Assembly: GCA_963815355.1 (NCBI GenBank)
Contig: CAWFGJ010000006.1
Location: 186,001 to 250,000 of the forward strand
From: JAPUEK01 sp963815355
GTDB taxonomy: Bacteria > Pseudomonadota > Alphaproteobacteria > Rhodobacterales > Rhodobacteraceae
Length of the DNA stretch: 64,000 bases
Direction: 5' to 3'
This document shows, one piece after another, positions 1-7,777 of this stretch. The notes beneath the pieces were generated by a model. The model was given only the letters and a program-made list of their open reading frames with translations. It did no database searches and was not told the DNA's origin. Within the stretch, counting starts at the first letter, position 1. Each line of letters begins with the position of its first letter. The position numbers and the translations under genes were made by a program.

Positions 1-2
1 CA

Positions 3-413
3 GAGCGGCGGCTGGCCACGCTTTACCGCCCTTATCACGCCGCCTACGCCCGCCTTGCGGCCCGCCAGCCCGATACGGTGATAGTCGCGGTGCATTCGTT
101 CACCCCCTGCCTGAAAGGGCGCCCGGCCCGCCCCTGGCAGGTTGGCATTCTGCATTCCCACCGCGATGATCGCCTGTCGCGCGCCCTTCTCGCCCGGTTG
201 GGCCGGGAAAAAGACCTGATTGTCGGTGATAATGAGCCCTATTCCGGCCACCTGCCCGGTGATGCCATCGACCGCCATGCGCTGGCGCAAGGTCGGCAAA
301 ACACGTTGATTGAGCTGCGGAATGACCTGATCGCTACGCCGCCAATGCAGCAGTCCTGGGCGCTGCGCCTTGCCCCGGCCTTGCGGGACGCCTTGGCCAG
401 CCTGCAAGATTAA
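3..413 (+). CDS. N-formylglutamate amidohydrolase, C-terminal part (cut by window edge)
   Basis: The open frame enters from the left edge and stops at 413, so only about 136 C-terminal residues are present. They carry family landmarks: VAVHSFTP near the start, RPW followed by VGILHSHR, the DNEPYSGH motif, and an IELRNDLI segment. Family knowledge: these enzymes hydrolyse N-formylglutamate (or related N-acyl amino acids) to glutamate and formate, the last step of one histidine-degradation route; some members act on other N-formyl or N-carbamoyl amino acids. The N-terminal zinc-binding region lies outside the window, so exact substrate is open. No hut genes are visible downstream; the next gene is unrelated. 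Confidence 0.85.
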   Translation, partial: ERRLATLYRPYHAAYARLAARQPDTVIVAVHSFTPCLKGRPARPWQVGILHSHRDDRLSRALLARLGREKDLIVGDNEPYSGHLPGDAIDRHALAQGRQNTLIELRNDLIATPPMQQSWALRLAPALRDALASLQD

Positions 414-493
414 CCGACCCGCACCCAAAATATTCCACGGCTTTTGTGCCGCATTTTCTTAGCTTTGCCACATTTCTGCGGCACAGAACCGGA

Positions 494-1273
494 ATGGAAA
501 TGCTGCTCTTCGCCCTCTCAGTGCCACTTATGATGGCCTTCTCGTTCCTGCTCGACGGCGGGTCGCCGGATGACAATGATCCGCCACCGACAGAAGATGA
601 TGATCTTCTGGCCGACAAAGAGTTCGTGCACGGGGCGACTCTGAGCTTTTACGAAGAATCCCCGCCCGACGCAGAGCCCGACGCGGCCACTGCGGACGAT
701 GGCCATGACCGCGACTTTCCCGGCGGCGCTGACGCCAGTGAAGATGACGCGGATGCAGATCTTGCGGATGATTCCGCGCCGGCGGAACAAGTCGCCGATG
801 CCAGCCCGTCTGATTCCAGCCAGTCTGATGCCAGCCTCCCCGGTGGCAGTGACGACAGCGAAGACCACGCGTTCGATGACACCCCGACCGAACCTGCCGC
901 CGACCACGCCCTGCCGGGCGGCAGCGAAGACAGTGAGGCCGATCCTTTGGCCGCCCTCGCCCCTGGGGAGGGATTCGTTGATGATCCGCTTGCCGATCCT
1001 GCTGCCGAGGCCGACAATGCGACGCCGGAAAGCCCGGCCCTGTGGTCGGCTGGCGATCCACCGGTATCCATTGACGGGTTTGACCCCGCAAAGGACCAGA
1101 TCGCCATTGACCTTGCCGATCCGCAGGCCAGCCTGACCACCATCGGCTCGGCGGATGGGGCCGATACCGAGGTGCAGCTTGACGGGCAGACGATCCTTAT
1201 TCTGCGCGGCATTTCCCCGGCTGACTTGCCCGACGACGCGATCACCAGCGTTCCAGGCCTGACCGAGTTGTGA
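494..1273 (+). CDS. Acidic Asp/Glu-rich protein with N-terminal membrane segment and RTX-like C-terminal tail
   Basis: Product of 259 residues if the ATG at 494 is used; a GTG at 446 is possible but lacks a ribosome site. Residues 1-20 form one hydrophobic segment (MLLFALSVPLMMAFSFLL), a signal anchor or signal peptide. Residues 20-180 are extremely acidic and contain an imperfect repeat with core PGGxxxSED (FPGGADASEDD, LPGGSDDSED, LPGGSEDSEAD). The last 80 residues (IDGFDPAKDQIAIDL ... QLDGQTILILRGI) resemble the final beta segment of hemolysin-type calcium-binding (RTX) proteins, although no GGxGxD nonapeptides are seen. Inference: secreted or surface-anchored, possibly cation binding. It is followed by a terminator hairpin and is convergent with the aminotransferase gene. 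Function is not recognised. Confidence 0.7.
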   Translation: MEMLLFALSVPLMMAFSFLLDGGSPDDNDPPPTEDDDLLADKEFVHGATLSFYEESPPDAEPDAATADDGHDRDFPGGADASEDDADADLADDSAPAEQVADASPSDSSQSDASLPGGSDDSEDHAFDDTPTEPAADHALPGGSEDSEADPLAALAPGEGFVDDPLADPAAEADNATPESPALWSAGDPPVSIDGFDPAKDQIAIDLADPQASLTTIGSADGADTEVQLDGQTILILRGISPADLPDDAITSVPGLTEL

Positions 1274-1284
1274 GCCGGAACGCA

Positions 1285-1311
1285 AAAGGGCGGCCCATCG
1301 GACCGCCCTTT
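1285..1311. terminator. Bidirectional rho-independent terminator
   Basis: Perfect 9-bp stem AAAGGGCGG / CCGCCCTTT with a 9-nt loop, flanked by A-run on one side and T-run on the other. It lies between the convergent acidic-protein and aminotransferase genes and can serve both. Confidence 0.75.
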
Positions 1312-1339
1312 GAGACTTGGGCACTAGCCTGCGCCGGGA

Positions 1340-2200
1340 TCAGACGGCCGTTTTGCGCATCTCGTCCAGATAGATTTCGCGCAGACGCGCGACGGCGCGA
1401 CCGGGGGTTCCGGCACCCACCGCGACCCCGTCAATCTCAACCACCGGCATCACAAAGGCCGAAGCCGACGTGATGAACGCCTCATCAGCCGCTTGCGCCT
1501 CTTCGATGGTAAAGGCCCGCTCTTCGATTTCCATCTGCGCTTCGACCGCAAAGCGCAACACGGCGGCACGGGTGATCCCGTGCAGAATGTCGTGGGACAA
1601 AGGCCGCGTCACAATGCGATTGCCCTTGATATAGTAGACGTTGTTCGACGTCCCTTCGGTCACTTTGCCGTCTTCGACAAACCAGCTGTCATCGACGCCC
1701 GCCTTTTTGGCCATCATCTTTGCCATCGAGGGGTAAAGCAGTTGCACTGTCTTGATATCGCGCCGGCCCCAACGAACGTCCGGCACAGAGATCACCCGCC
1801 AGCCCGTCTTGGCGGCTGGATTTTCGGCCATGCCGGGCTTGTCTTGGGTGAACAGGACGACCGTCGGTTCCGTCTCGTCCACCGGATAGGCAAAATCACG
1901 GTCGCCGGGATTACCGCGCGTGACCTGCAGATAGATCATGCCGTCCTGAATGTTGTTGCGCGTTACCATTTCGCGGTGAATGGCCAGCCACTCTGCCTCG
2001 GTATGGGGGTTGCGGATTTCCAGTTCGGAAAGCGACCGCGCCAGACGCACGCAATGGCCGCCAAAGTCGATCAGCTTGCCGCCCAGAACCGACGTTACCT
2101 CATACACGGCGTCCGCCATCAGAAAACCGCGGTCAAACACCGAAACCTTGGCTTCTGCCTCTGGCAGATAGTCGCCATTCACGTAGACATTGCGGCTCAT
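1340..2200 (-). CDS. dat: D-amino-acid aminotransferase (class IV PLP fold)
   Basis: Product of 286 residues starting MSRNVYVNGDYLPEAEAKVS, the usual N-terminus for D-alanine/branched-chain class IV aminotransferases. Upstream in-frame codons reach 2224, but the ATG at 2200 gives the family start. Landmarks: FDRGFLMADAVYEV near residue 30, the PLP lysine in RRDIKTVQLL (about residue 147), and VTEGTSNN (about 180) whose glutamate contacts the pyridine nitrogen. Known role: reversible transamination between D-alanine and 2-oxoglutarate giving D-glutamate and pyruvate for peptidoglycan precursors; branched-chain aminotransferase is the close alternative. It is a single gene, convergent with the acidic protein and divergent from mcl1. 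Confidence 0.85.
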   Translation of the reverse strand: MSRNVYVNGDYLPEAEAKVSVFDRGFLMADAVYEVTSVLGGKLIDFGGHCVRLARSLSELEIRNPHTEAEWLAIHREMVTRNNIQDGMIYLQVTRGNPGDRDFAYPVDETEPTVVLFTQDKPGMAENPAAKTGWRVISVPDVRWGRRDIKTVQLLYPSMAKMMAKKAGVDDSWFVEDGKVTEGTSNNVYYIKGNRIVTRPLSHDILHGITRAAVLRFAVEAQMEIEERAFTIEEAQAADEAFITSASAFVMPVVEIDGVAVGAGTPGRAVARLREIYLDEMRKTAV

Positions 2201-2515
2201 CTTATTCCCCACACGCTGGCCCATACACTGGCATTGACGGCTGCTGGCCCTGTCCGCGACAGGACCACCCCTCGGCGCGGTCTAAGGACAGAAGCGGCAA
2301 GTCGTCAAGTATGGCGTCATGCAGGCGGGGCGTTTCGTGCGATCCGTCAGGATAGTGTCGGCGCGGCGGCGGCGTTGGGCGCGAGGTCCGGGCGCGGAGA
2401 GACTTTCGGCATCGCAGCATAATTCCGCTGCGCTTGCAAATTACCCTTGCGAGCCGCCGCGCAACAATCTAACCAATGGGATGCACCATACGAAACATCC
2501 TTACCCGGAGATTCC
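2201..2515. other. Divergent intergenic region between dat and mcl1
   Basis: 315 bp with no convincing gene. It must hold the promoters of the aminotransferase (minus strand) and of mcl1 (plus strand). It contains a small hairpin CCTGTC-cgc-GACAGG (2249-2263) and a pair of TTGCAAA-like boxes at 2433-2453. A purine-rich GGAG directly before the mcl1 ATG is its ribosome site. Confidence 0.6.
2433..2453. promoter_or_regulatory. Candidate ScfR/RamB/PccR-type operator upstream of mcl1
   Basis: CTTGCAAA, a 5-nt spacer and CTTGCGAG lie 63 bp before the mcl1 start. Family knowledge: regulators of acetate/propionate/ethylmalonyl-CoA genes (RamB, PccR) bind paired TTTGCAAA-like boxes with about 4-nt spacing. 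The second box here is degenerate, so the assignment is an inference. Confidence 0.35.
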
Positions 2516-3472
2516 ATGTCGTTCCGCCTGCAACCCGCTCCTCCGGCCCGCCCTAACCGCTGCCAGCTTTTTGGCCCCGGCTCTCGCCCGGCGCTTTTCC
2601 CGAAAATGGCGGCCTCGGCGGCGGACGTGATCAACCTTGATCTGGAGGATTCGGTTGCCCCCTCGGACAAGGACAGCGCACGCGCGCATATCATTGAGGC
2701 GATCAACACGCTCGACTGGGGCCGCAAGACGCTTTCGGTTCGGATCAACGGTCTGGATACGCCCTATTGGTATCGCGATGTGGTCGACCTATTGGAACAA
2801 TCCGGGGACCGGCTTGACCAGATCATGATTCCCAAAGTCGGCTGTGCGGCGGATGTCTATGCCGTGGATGCGCTGGTCACGGCGGTTGAGCGGGCAATGT
2901 CGCGCACCAAACCCATCGCCTTTGAGGTGATCATCGAATTGGCCGCCGGGATCGCCCATGTCGAGGAAATCGCCGCCGCATCGCCACGCCTGCAAGCGAT
3001 GAGCCTTGGTGCGGCGGACTTTGCGGCCTCGATGGGAATGCAGACGACCGGAATCGGTGGGACGCAGGAAAACTACTATATGCTGCGCGACGGCGCCCGC
3101 CATTGGTCGGACCCTTGGCACTGGGCGCAGGCCGCGATTGTCGCCGCCTGCCGCACCCACGGGTTATTGCCCGTCGATGGCCCCTTTGGGGATTTCTCTG
3201 ATGACGAAGGGTTCCGCGCCCAATCGCGCCGGTCTGCTACCCTCGGCATGGTTGGCAAATGGGCGATCCACCCCAAGCAAATCGCGCTGGCCAATGAGGT
3301 CTTCACCCCCTCTGAGGCCACCGTCGCCGAAGCCCGGGCGATTCTCGCCGCGATGGAGGCTGCCAAGGCCCGTGGCGAAGGCGCGACCGTCTTTAACGGC
3401 CGTCTGGTCGACATCGCGTCGATCAAACAGGCCGAAGGGATCGTTAAACAGGCCGAATTGCTGGCCGGCTGA
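2516..3472 (+). CDS. mcl1: L-malyl-CoA / beta-methylmalyl-CoA lyase
   Basis: Product of 318 residues, the same length as the Rhodobacter enzyme. It begins MSFRLQPAPPARPNRCQLFG and has a GGAG ribosome site 5 nt upstream, so the ATG at 2516 is preferred over an upstream in-frame codon. Landmarks of the HpcH/HpaI-CitE fold: INLDLEDSVA (about residue 40), IMIPKVG (about 103), EVIIELAAGIAHVEEIA (about 140) with the metal-binding acid, SLGAADFAASMG (about 165), and the C-terminal KWAIHPKQ. It cleaves beta-methylmalyl-CoA to glyoxylate and propionyl-CoA and makes or cleaves malyl-CoA from acetyl-CoA and glyoxylate, in the ethylmalonyl-CoA pathway or for glyoxylate use. The gene stands alone, upstream of accA. 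Confidence 0.95.
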   Translation: MSFRLQPAPPARPNRCQLFGPGSRPALFPKMAASAADVINLDLEDSVAPSDKDSARAHIIEAINTLDWGRKTLSVRINGLDTPYWYRDVVDLLEQSGDRLDQIMIPKVGCAADVYAVDALVTAVERAMSRTKPIAFEVIIELAAGIAHVEEIAAASPRLQAMSLGAADFAASMGMQTTGIGGTQENYYMLRDGARHWSDPWHWAQAAIVAACRTHGLLPVDGPFGDFSDDEGFRAQSRRSATLGMVGKWAIHPKQIALANEVFTPSEATVAEARAILAAMEAAKARGEGATVFNGRLVDIASIKQAEGIVKQAELLAG

Positions 3473-3482
3473 CACAGAGTAG

Positions 3483-3642
3483 TTGACAGACTGCTATAGC
3501 AGCGGGCATGAGATGTGACGCTACGTCGTTTCTTGCGGCAGTATGCAAAGAATACCCGCGCGGTGAAGGGAGGGGAGGCCCGGCACCGCATCCAGGGAGG
3601 ACAGAACGCCCTGAGGCTCGGCCTCAGGGCGTTCGCGTTTTT
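3483..3642 (+). ncRNA. Candidate small RNA (or long mcl1 3' tail)
   Basis: A TTGACA hexamer at 3483-3488 lies just after the mcl1 stop. About 120-130 bp downstream there is an excellent intrinsic terminator. The interval has no credible reading frame and carries a purine-rich GGGAGGGGAGG element that could form or mask a Shine-Dalgarno-like contact. This is the layout of a stand-alone small RNA. The -10 hexamer at 17-bp spacing is weak (GCATGA), so it may only be the mcl1 3' untranslated region. Confidence 0.3.
3604..3642 (+). terminator. Strong rho-independent terminator
   Basis: Perfect 13-bp stem GAACGCCCTGAGG / CCTCAGGGCGTTC with a 5-nt loop, followed after 3 nt by TTTTT. It ends transcripts coming from mcl1 or from the candidate small RNA before accA. 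Confidence 0.85.
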
Positions 3643-3775
3643 GGCAACCAAATCGCAGCCTTGCCCCGCAGAACCTCGGCCCCGTTCTGCCCACAAATCC
3701 CGCCTTTTCGCTTGCCGAGTTGCATCTTGCCCGCGCCTTGGCCATATAGATCGGCACATACGGCGGGAGTGTGCG

Positions 3776-4735
3776 ATGAACTACCTCGAGTTTGAAAAGC
3801 CTTTGGCCGAAATCGAAGGCAAGGCGGAAGAACTGCGCGCCATGGGGCGTTCTAACTCCGGCATGGACGTGACCAAAGAGGCCGAGCAGCTGGACCGCAA
3901 AGCGGAAACGCTGTTGAAGGACCTGTATAAGGCGCTGACCCCTTGGCAGAAATGTCAGGTCGCCCGCCATCCGGACCGTCCCCATACCCGCGATTACGTG
4001 GATGCGCTGTTCACTGAGTTCACGTCCCTTGCCGGGGATCGTGGCTTTGCCGAGGACAACGCAATCATGGGCGGTCTGGCACGCTTTAATGACATGCCTG
4101 TCATGATTATCGGCCACGAAAAGGGCCATGACACCAAATCGCGGATTGAGCGGAATTTCGGCATGGCCCGCCCTGAAGGCTATCGCAAAGCCGTCCGGCT
4201 GATGGATATTGCCAACCGGTTCCGCCTGCCGGTGATCACGCTGATCGACACGCCCGGCGCCTATCCGGGCAAGGGCGCCGAAGAGCGCGGCCAGTCCGAA
4301 GCCATCGCGCGCTCCACCGAGAAATGCCTGCAAATTGGGGTGCCGCTGGTTGCTGTGGTCATCGGCGAGGGCGGCTCTGGCGGGGCAGTGGCGTTTGCCG
4401 CGGCCAACCGCGTGGCGATGCTGGAACATTCCGTCTATTCGGTGATCACGCCTGAGGGCTGCGCCTCTATCCTGTGGAAAGATTCCGAAAAGATGCGCGA
4501 AGCCGCAGAGGCGATGCGCCTCACCGCGCAAGACCTGCAAAAACTGGGTGTCATCGACCGCATTGTCAAAGAACCGCTGGGCGGGGCGCAACGCGCGCGC
4601 AAAGACACCATCGACGCCGTCGGCAAGGCGATTGAAGCGATGTTGAAGGAATTGGTGGGCAAAAAGCCGGACGCGCTGATCAAGGATCGCCGCCAGAAAT
4701 TCCTCGATATCGGAGCCAAGGGGCTGGCTGCATGA
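3776..4735 (+). CDS. accA: Acetyl-CoA carboxylase carboxyltransferase subunit alpha
   Basis: Product of 319 residues starting MNYLEFEKPLAEIEGK, the standard start and length. Landmarks: ARHPDRPHTRDY (about 62), the long GRNFGMARPEGYRKA-like segment (about 130, here ERNFGMARPEGYRKAVRLM), LIDTPGAYPGKGAEERGQ (about 160), the oxyanion glycine stretch GEGGSGGAVA (about 200) and SVITPEGCASILWKD. It is the carboxybiotin-binding half of the AccA2D2 carboxyltransferase that makes malonyl-CoA for fatty acid synthesis and, in this genome, potentially for the PKS at the right end. The stop overlaps the next start (ATGA), so it is cotranscribed with the SMR exporter and an unknown protein. Confidence 0.97.
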   Translation: MNYLEFEKPLAEIEGKAEELRAMGRSNSGMDVTKEAEQLDRKAETLLKDLYKALTPWQKCQVARHPDRPHTRDYVDALFTEFTSLAGDRGFAEDNAIMGGLARFNDMPVMIIGHEKGHDTKSRIERNFGMARPEGYRKAVRLMDIANRFRLPVITLIDTPGAYPGKGAEERGQSEAIARSTEKCLQIGVPLVAVVIGEGGSGGAVAFAAANRVAMLEHSVYSVITPEGCASILWKDSEKMREAAEAMRLTAQDLQKLGVIDRIVKEPLGGAQRARKDTIDAVGKAIEAMLKELVGKKPDALIKDRRQKFLDIGAKGLAA

Positions 4736-5046
4736 ACCCTTGGGTGATTATTGCAATTGCCGGTGTGCTGGAAACCGGCTGGGCAATTGGGCTGAAGTAT
4801 TCTGATGGCTTTACCAAGGCCGTGCCCTCGGCCCTGACCCTGATCGGCGCTGTGGCCAGCTTTTGGCTTTTGTCGATCGCGATGAAGGATTTGCCCGTCG
4901 GCACCGCTTACGCGGTCTGGGTGGGCATTGGGGCAATCGGCACGGCGGCTGTTGCCGTGGTGCTTTTTGGTGAGCCGGTCAACGTCTCACGGCTGGCCGG
5001 GATCGCGATGATCCTTGGCGGCATCGTCACGCTGAAATTCGGATGA
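4732..5046 (+). CDS. gdx: SMR-family exporter of the SugE/Gdx type
   Basis: 104 residues with four predicted membrane helices, the size of small multidrug resistance proteins. The essential membrane glutamate lies in GVLETGWAIGLKYSDGF (Glu14), and this surrounding sequence matches the Gdx (guanidinium exporter, formerly SugE) subtype rather than EmrE. Known Gdx proteins are dual-topology dimers exchanging guanidinium for protons. It overlaps accA by 4 nt (ATGA) and the following gene by 4 nt. No guanidine riboswitch is visible upstream; expression must come from accA. A creatinase gene in the same window also deals with a guanidino compound, but at 30 kb distance this may be coincidence. Confidence 0.85.
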   Translation: MNPWVIIAIAGVLETGWAIGLKYSDGFTKAVPSALTLIGAVASFWLLSIAMKDLPVGTAYAVWVGIGAIGTAAVAVVLFGEPVNVSRLAGIAMILGGIVTLKFG

Positions 5047-5558
5047 GCGCGCGCCTCGCCTTTGTTCTGGCAGCGGCCCTTGCGGCGTTTGTGCCTGCGG
5101 GATCGGCGCTGGCCGAGGGGACACTGGAAGGCCGGACGGTCACCTTTACGGTGCTGACCTATGATGACCCGGCCCAGCCCATGCTGGAGGCAAGTGGCCG
5201 CACCGTCACCGTCGGCCAAGGGGTGGAATTCGGGCTGGAACCGGAAGGCACCGTTGGCGGGCTGGATGTCGTCCCGGTTGAGATAGAGATCACGCCGACC
5301 CGGCTGGAGGCCTTTTACCGCGTTGAACCGGGCCGCTTTTATACCTCGGCCTTCAACGGTTATGTCCTGATCTTTGAAACCGAATGCGCGCTGTTTGACA
5401 AAGTCGAGGTTGACCGCGATTTCACCAATATGGACATTCGCCCGGGCGATGTGCGGGCGGAATTCGGGCGGCTGTTTGTGAACGTATCGGGCAAAGACTA
5501 TGGCCCGGACAAGCGCTTTGCGCTGAATTTTTCGGTTGCCGACTGCCCGCTCAGCTAA
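5043..5558 (+). CDS. Predicted periplasmic protein of unknown function
   Basis: 171 residues. Residues 1-24 (MSARLAFVLAAALAAFVPAGSALA) are a typical Sec signal peptide with an ALA cleavage site. The mature part is acidic, predicted to be beta-rich (repeated alternating segments such as TVTFTVLTY, YVLIFETE, RLFVNVSG), and has only two cysteines (ECALF and ADCPLS), which could form a disulfide. It is translationally coupled to the exporter gene by an ATGA overlap. No family recognised. It is convergent with the oxidase gene, with only 4 bp between the stops. Confidence 0.75.
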   Translation: MSARLAFVLAAALAAFVPAGSALAEGTLEGRTVTFTVLTYDDPAQPMLEASGRTVTVGQGVEFGLEPEGTVGGLDVVPVEIEITPTRLEAFYRVEPGRFYTSAFNGYVLIFETECALFDKVEVDRDFTNMDIRPGDVRAEFGRLFVNVSGKDYGPDKRFALNFSVADCPLS

Positions 5559-5562
5559 CGCG

Positions 5563-6171
5563 CTACCACATTCCCAGATGCGCCCTTGTGGCGCGATCGC
5601 GGTCGTATTCTGCGCCGTCAATCGCCCCTTCGCTTGCGTCTTGCAGCATTTGCCCGACCGTCGGCAAATCGCGCGACTGATCCCCGGACGTCCAAAGCGC
5701 CGAGCGTTGCAGCGCCCGCGCGCATTGCGAATAGATCTCGGCAATGGCGATCACGATAACGCAGCGCGGCGTCTTTCCGCTGCGTTCAAACCGCGCCAGC
5801 AAGGCCGGATCGCCCGACAGTTTCGCCGTGCCGTTAACCCGCACCGAGGTGGTCGAGCCCGGCACAAGGAAATACAGGCTGACCCGCCCGTCCCGCACAA
5901 TGTTGCGCAAACTGTCGATGCGCTCATTGCCCTGCCAGTCCGGCAAAAGCAGTGTCCTCGAATCCAGAGGCACAACCACCGGCCCCTCATCCCCGCGCGG
6001 GCTGCCGTCGGTGCCTTCCGGGCCGACCGTGCTCAGCAGACAAAACCGCGCCTGCGCGATGAAGGCGCGGTAGGCCGGGGTCAGATGCGGCGCGACCTTG
6101 GCCATCGCGGGAGGCTTCGGCGTGCCATAGCGCGCGTGAAGGTCATCCAGCGACGTGATCCACCCGGTCAT
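5563..6171 (-). CDS. Pyridoxamine 5'-phosphate oxidase-like FMN protein (MSMEG_1061-type)
   Basis: 202 residues. The split-barrel flavin fold shows in FCLLSTVGPEGTDGSPRGDEG (about 43-63), the DSRTLLLPDWQGNERIDSLRNI segment (about 70-92) and VSLYFLVPG. This architecture matches the MSMEG_1061 family of FMN-dependent PPOX-like proteins rather than PdxH. Substrate unknown; members reduce or bind diverse small molecules with F420 or FMN. The start overlaps the plsC stop (ATGA), making it the fourth gene of ftsE-ftsX-plsC-PPOX. Confidence 0.8.
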   Translation of the reverse strand: MTGWITSLDDLHARYGTPKPPAMAKVAPHLTPAYRAFIAQARFCLLSTVGPEGTDGSPRGDEGPVVVPLDSRTLLLPDWQGNERIDSLRNIVRDGRVSLYFLVPGSTTSVRVNGTAKLSGDPALLARFERSGKTPRCVIVIAIAEIYSQCARALQRSALWTSGDQSRDLPTVGQMLQDASEGAIDGAEYDRDRATRAHLGMW

Positions 6172-6899
6172 GCTGCCCCCCGCGATCCAGCCTCTGTCAT
6201 CAGGCGGTTGGACGCGCTTTCAATGGCGTCTTCCAGCCGCGCAAGAAAAACCGCGTTGCTAAGCCCGGGCTCGATGGGATCAAGGAATTCCACAACGGCG
6301 ACACCGGGCTTGCGCAACATGCCGCGTTTGGGCCAGAACAGCCCGACATTGGCGGCAACGGGCACGCACACCTGTTCAAGCTGTTGATACAGAACGGCCG
6401 TGCCCACCTTGTAGGGACGTTTGTCCCACGGTGCGACGCGCGTGCCCTGCGGGTAAATGATCAGTTGCCCGGCCCGGATTGAACCTGACCGCACAGCTTC
6501 CATCATCCGGGTGATCGCAGCCCCCCGTTTGCCCCGATTGACCGGAACGCAGCCGATCCGCTGCGCATACCATCCCAGAATCGGCGCAAAGCGCAGTTCG
6601 GCCTTCATGATGAATTTGCCGCGTGGCACAGCGCCGAAGATCAGAATGATGTCGAGAAAGCTTTGGTGTTTGGCCGCGATCAACACTTCGCCGGTGGGGA
6701 CAGTGCCGCGCACCTCGCCCTTCAGCCCGCACAGCAGCCGCAAAGACCAGATCACCCAGCTGCAAAAAGCGTGACAGGCGGCCAGCGCGCCATCGCGGCT
6801 TAGCAGCGCGTAGGGCAGGTAGACCACTCCGATCACAACCATCGCCACATACATCTGCACGATGAAAACAAACGACATCAGATAGCGCCACGCCAGCAT
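6168..6899 (-). CDS. plsC: 1-acyl-sn-glycerol-3-phosphate acyltransferase
   Basis: 243 residues from the ATG at 6899, which overlaps the ftsX stop (TGATG). An N-terminal membrane segment (YLMSFVFIVQMYVAMVVIGVV) is followed by the acyltransferase signature KHQSFLDI (HX4D, about residue 76), FIMKAELRFAPILGW, and GCVPVNRG. The usual FPEGTR block reads IIYPQGTR, Gln for Glu. It transfers an acyl chain to lysophosphatidic acid to make phosphatidic acid at the inner membrane. Position behind ftsEX suggests coordinated envelope growth. Confidence 0.88.
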   Translation of the reverse strand: MLAWRYLMSFVFIVQMYVAMVVIGVVYLPYALLSRDGALAACHAFCSWVIWSLRLLCGLKGEVRGTVPTGEVLIAAKHQSFLDIILIFGAVPRGKFIMKAELRFAPILGWYAQRIGCVPVNRGKRGAAITRMMEAVRSGSIRAGQLIIYPQGTRVAPWDKRPYKVGTAVLYQQLEQVCVPVAANVGLFWPKRGMLRKPGVAVVEFLDPIEPGLSNAVFLARLEDAIESASNRLMTEAGSRGAA

Positions 6900-7777
6900 C
6901 AGTTCAGCTCCTTCAATTTTCGGAACGCCGCGACGCGCGTGGCGGCAAAGGCAACCAGCCCGGCCAAAGGCGGCAACAGCAGCGGCCAAAGCCAGCCCGC
7001 CCCCTGAAAGCCCAAGCCGGTCAGAAACCCGCCGGCGGCATCTGTTGACGGCAGCAAAGCCACCCCGACAAGCCCCGCAAAAGCGCCCACCGCAGACCCA
7101 ACCAGCGCGCGCAACGTAAAGCGCCGCACGAAAGCCCGCGCGATATAGCTGTCGCGCGCGCCCACAAGGCGCAGCACCCGGATCACCTGCGCGTTGGCCG
7201 CCAATGACGCATTGGCCGCCAGCGTGATCATGGCCGCCATTGCGGCCGCAATCAGCCCGATGGACAAAAACCCCAACAACCGCAACCGGTCAGCGGCAAC
7301 CGCCATCGGCCTGCGCCACCGGGTGTGGTCATCCAGCACCGCGCCGGGCGCCTCTGCGGCAAGCCGCTGGCGCAGCCCTTCGCTGTCATAGCCAGTGCCG
7401 TCCTCAATCACTTCGATCAAGCGCGGCAGGGGCAGCGCATCCACGGGCAAATCGGGGCCAAACCACGGCTCCAGCAGCTTGCGCTGTTCTGTGTCGGTCA
7501 TGGCGCGGGCGCTGGCGATGCCAGGGGTCTGCGCCAAAAGCGCCAGAACCGCCTTGGTCTGCACATCCTGCTGGTCCTGCGGGGCGGACAGCCGCACCGT
7601 GGCCGTGCGCTCCAACGCGCCGGCCCAACGCTCTGCCAGACGGCCCGAGGCCAAAGACAGCGCCAAGGCAAACACGGCCAGAAAGGTCATCGCCCCCGAG
7701 GTAAAACTGGTGAGCCACGCCGTGGGGCCAGACGGCGGCACCACGCTGTCGCCAGAGTCTTGCAGCGAGAACATCAT
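6899..7777 (-). CDS. ftsX: FtsX-like cell division ABC transporter permease
   Basis: 292 residues. An N-terminal cytoplasmic tail is followed by one membrane helix (MTFLAVFALALSLASG), an extracytoplasmic domain of about 120 residues, and three helices in the FtsX order, with GARDSYIARAFVRRFTLRAL between helices 2 and 3. FtsX with FtsE controls periplasmic peptidoglycan hydrolases at the septum. It overlaps the upstream ftsE stop by 4 nt. The sequence is divergent compared with enteric FtsX, as is usual in alphaproteobacteria. Confidence 0.88.
   Translation of the reverse strand: MMFSLQDSGDSVVPPSGPTAWLTSFTSGAMTFLAVFALALSLASGRLAERWAGALERTATVRLSAPQDQQDVQTKAVLALLAQTPGIASARAMTDTEQRKLLEPWFGPDLPVDALPLPRLIEVIEDGTGYDSEGLRQRLAAEAPGAVLDDHTRWRRPMAVAADRLRLLGFLSIGLIAAAMAAMITLAANASLAANAQVIRVLRLVGARDSYIARAFVRRFTLRALVGSAVGAFAGLVGVALLPSTDAAGGFLTGLGFQGAGWLWPLLLPPLAGLVAFAATRVAAFRKLKELN

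Larger units (their letters stand above)
3473..3775. other. Intergenic region mcl1-accA
   Basis: 303 bp without a gene. The first half holds a TTGACA box and the second a strong terminator (3604-3642). The stretch between is G-rich with GGGAGGGGAGG (about 3568-3578). The last 130 bp before accA must contain its promoter, but no clear -35/-10 pair stands out. Confidence 0.6.

Noticed and set aside
3515..3775. In-frame 87-codon extension of accA upstream
   Set aside because: It runs through the terminator hairpin and is absent from the AccA family; the standard N-terminus begins at 3776.
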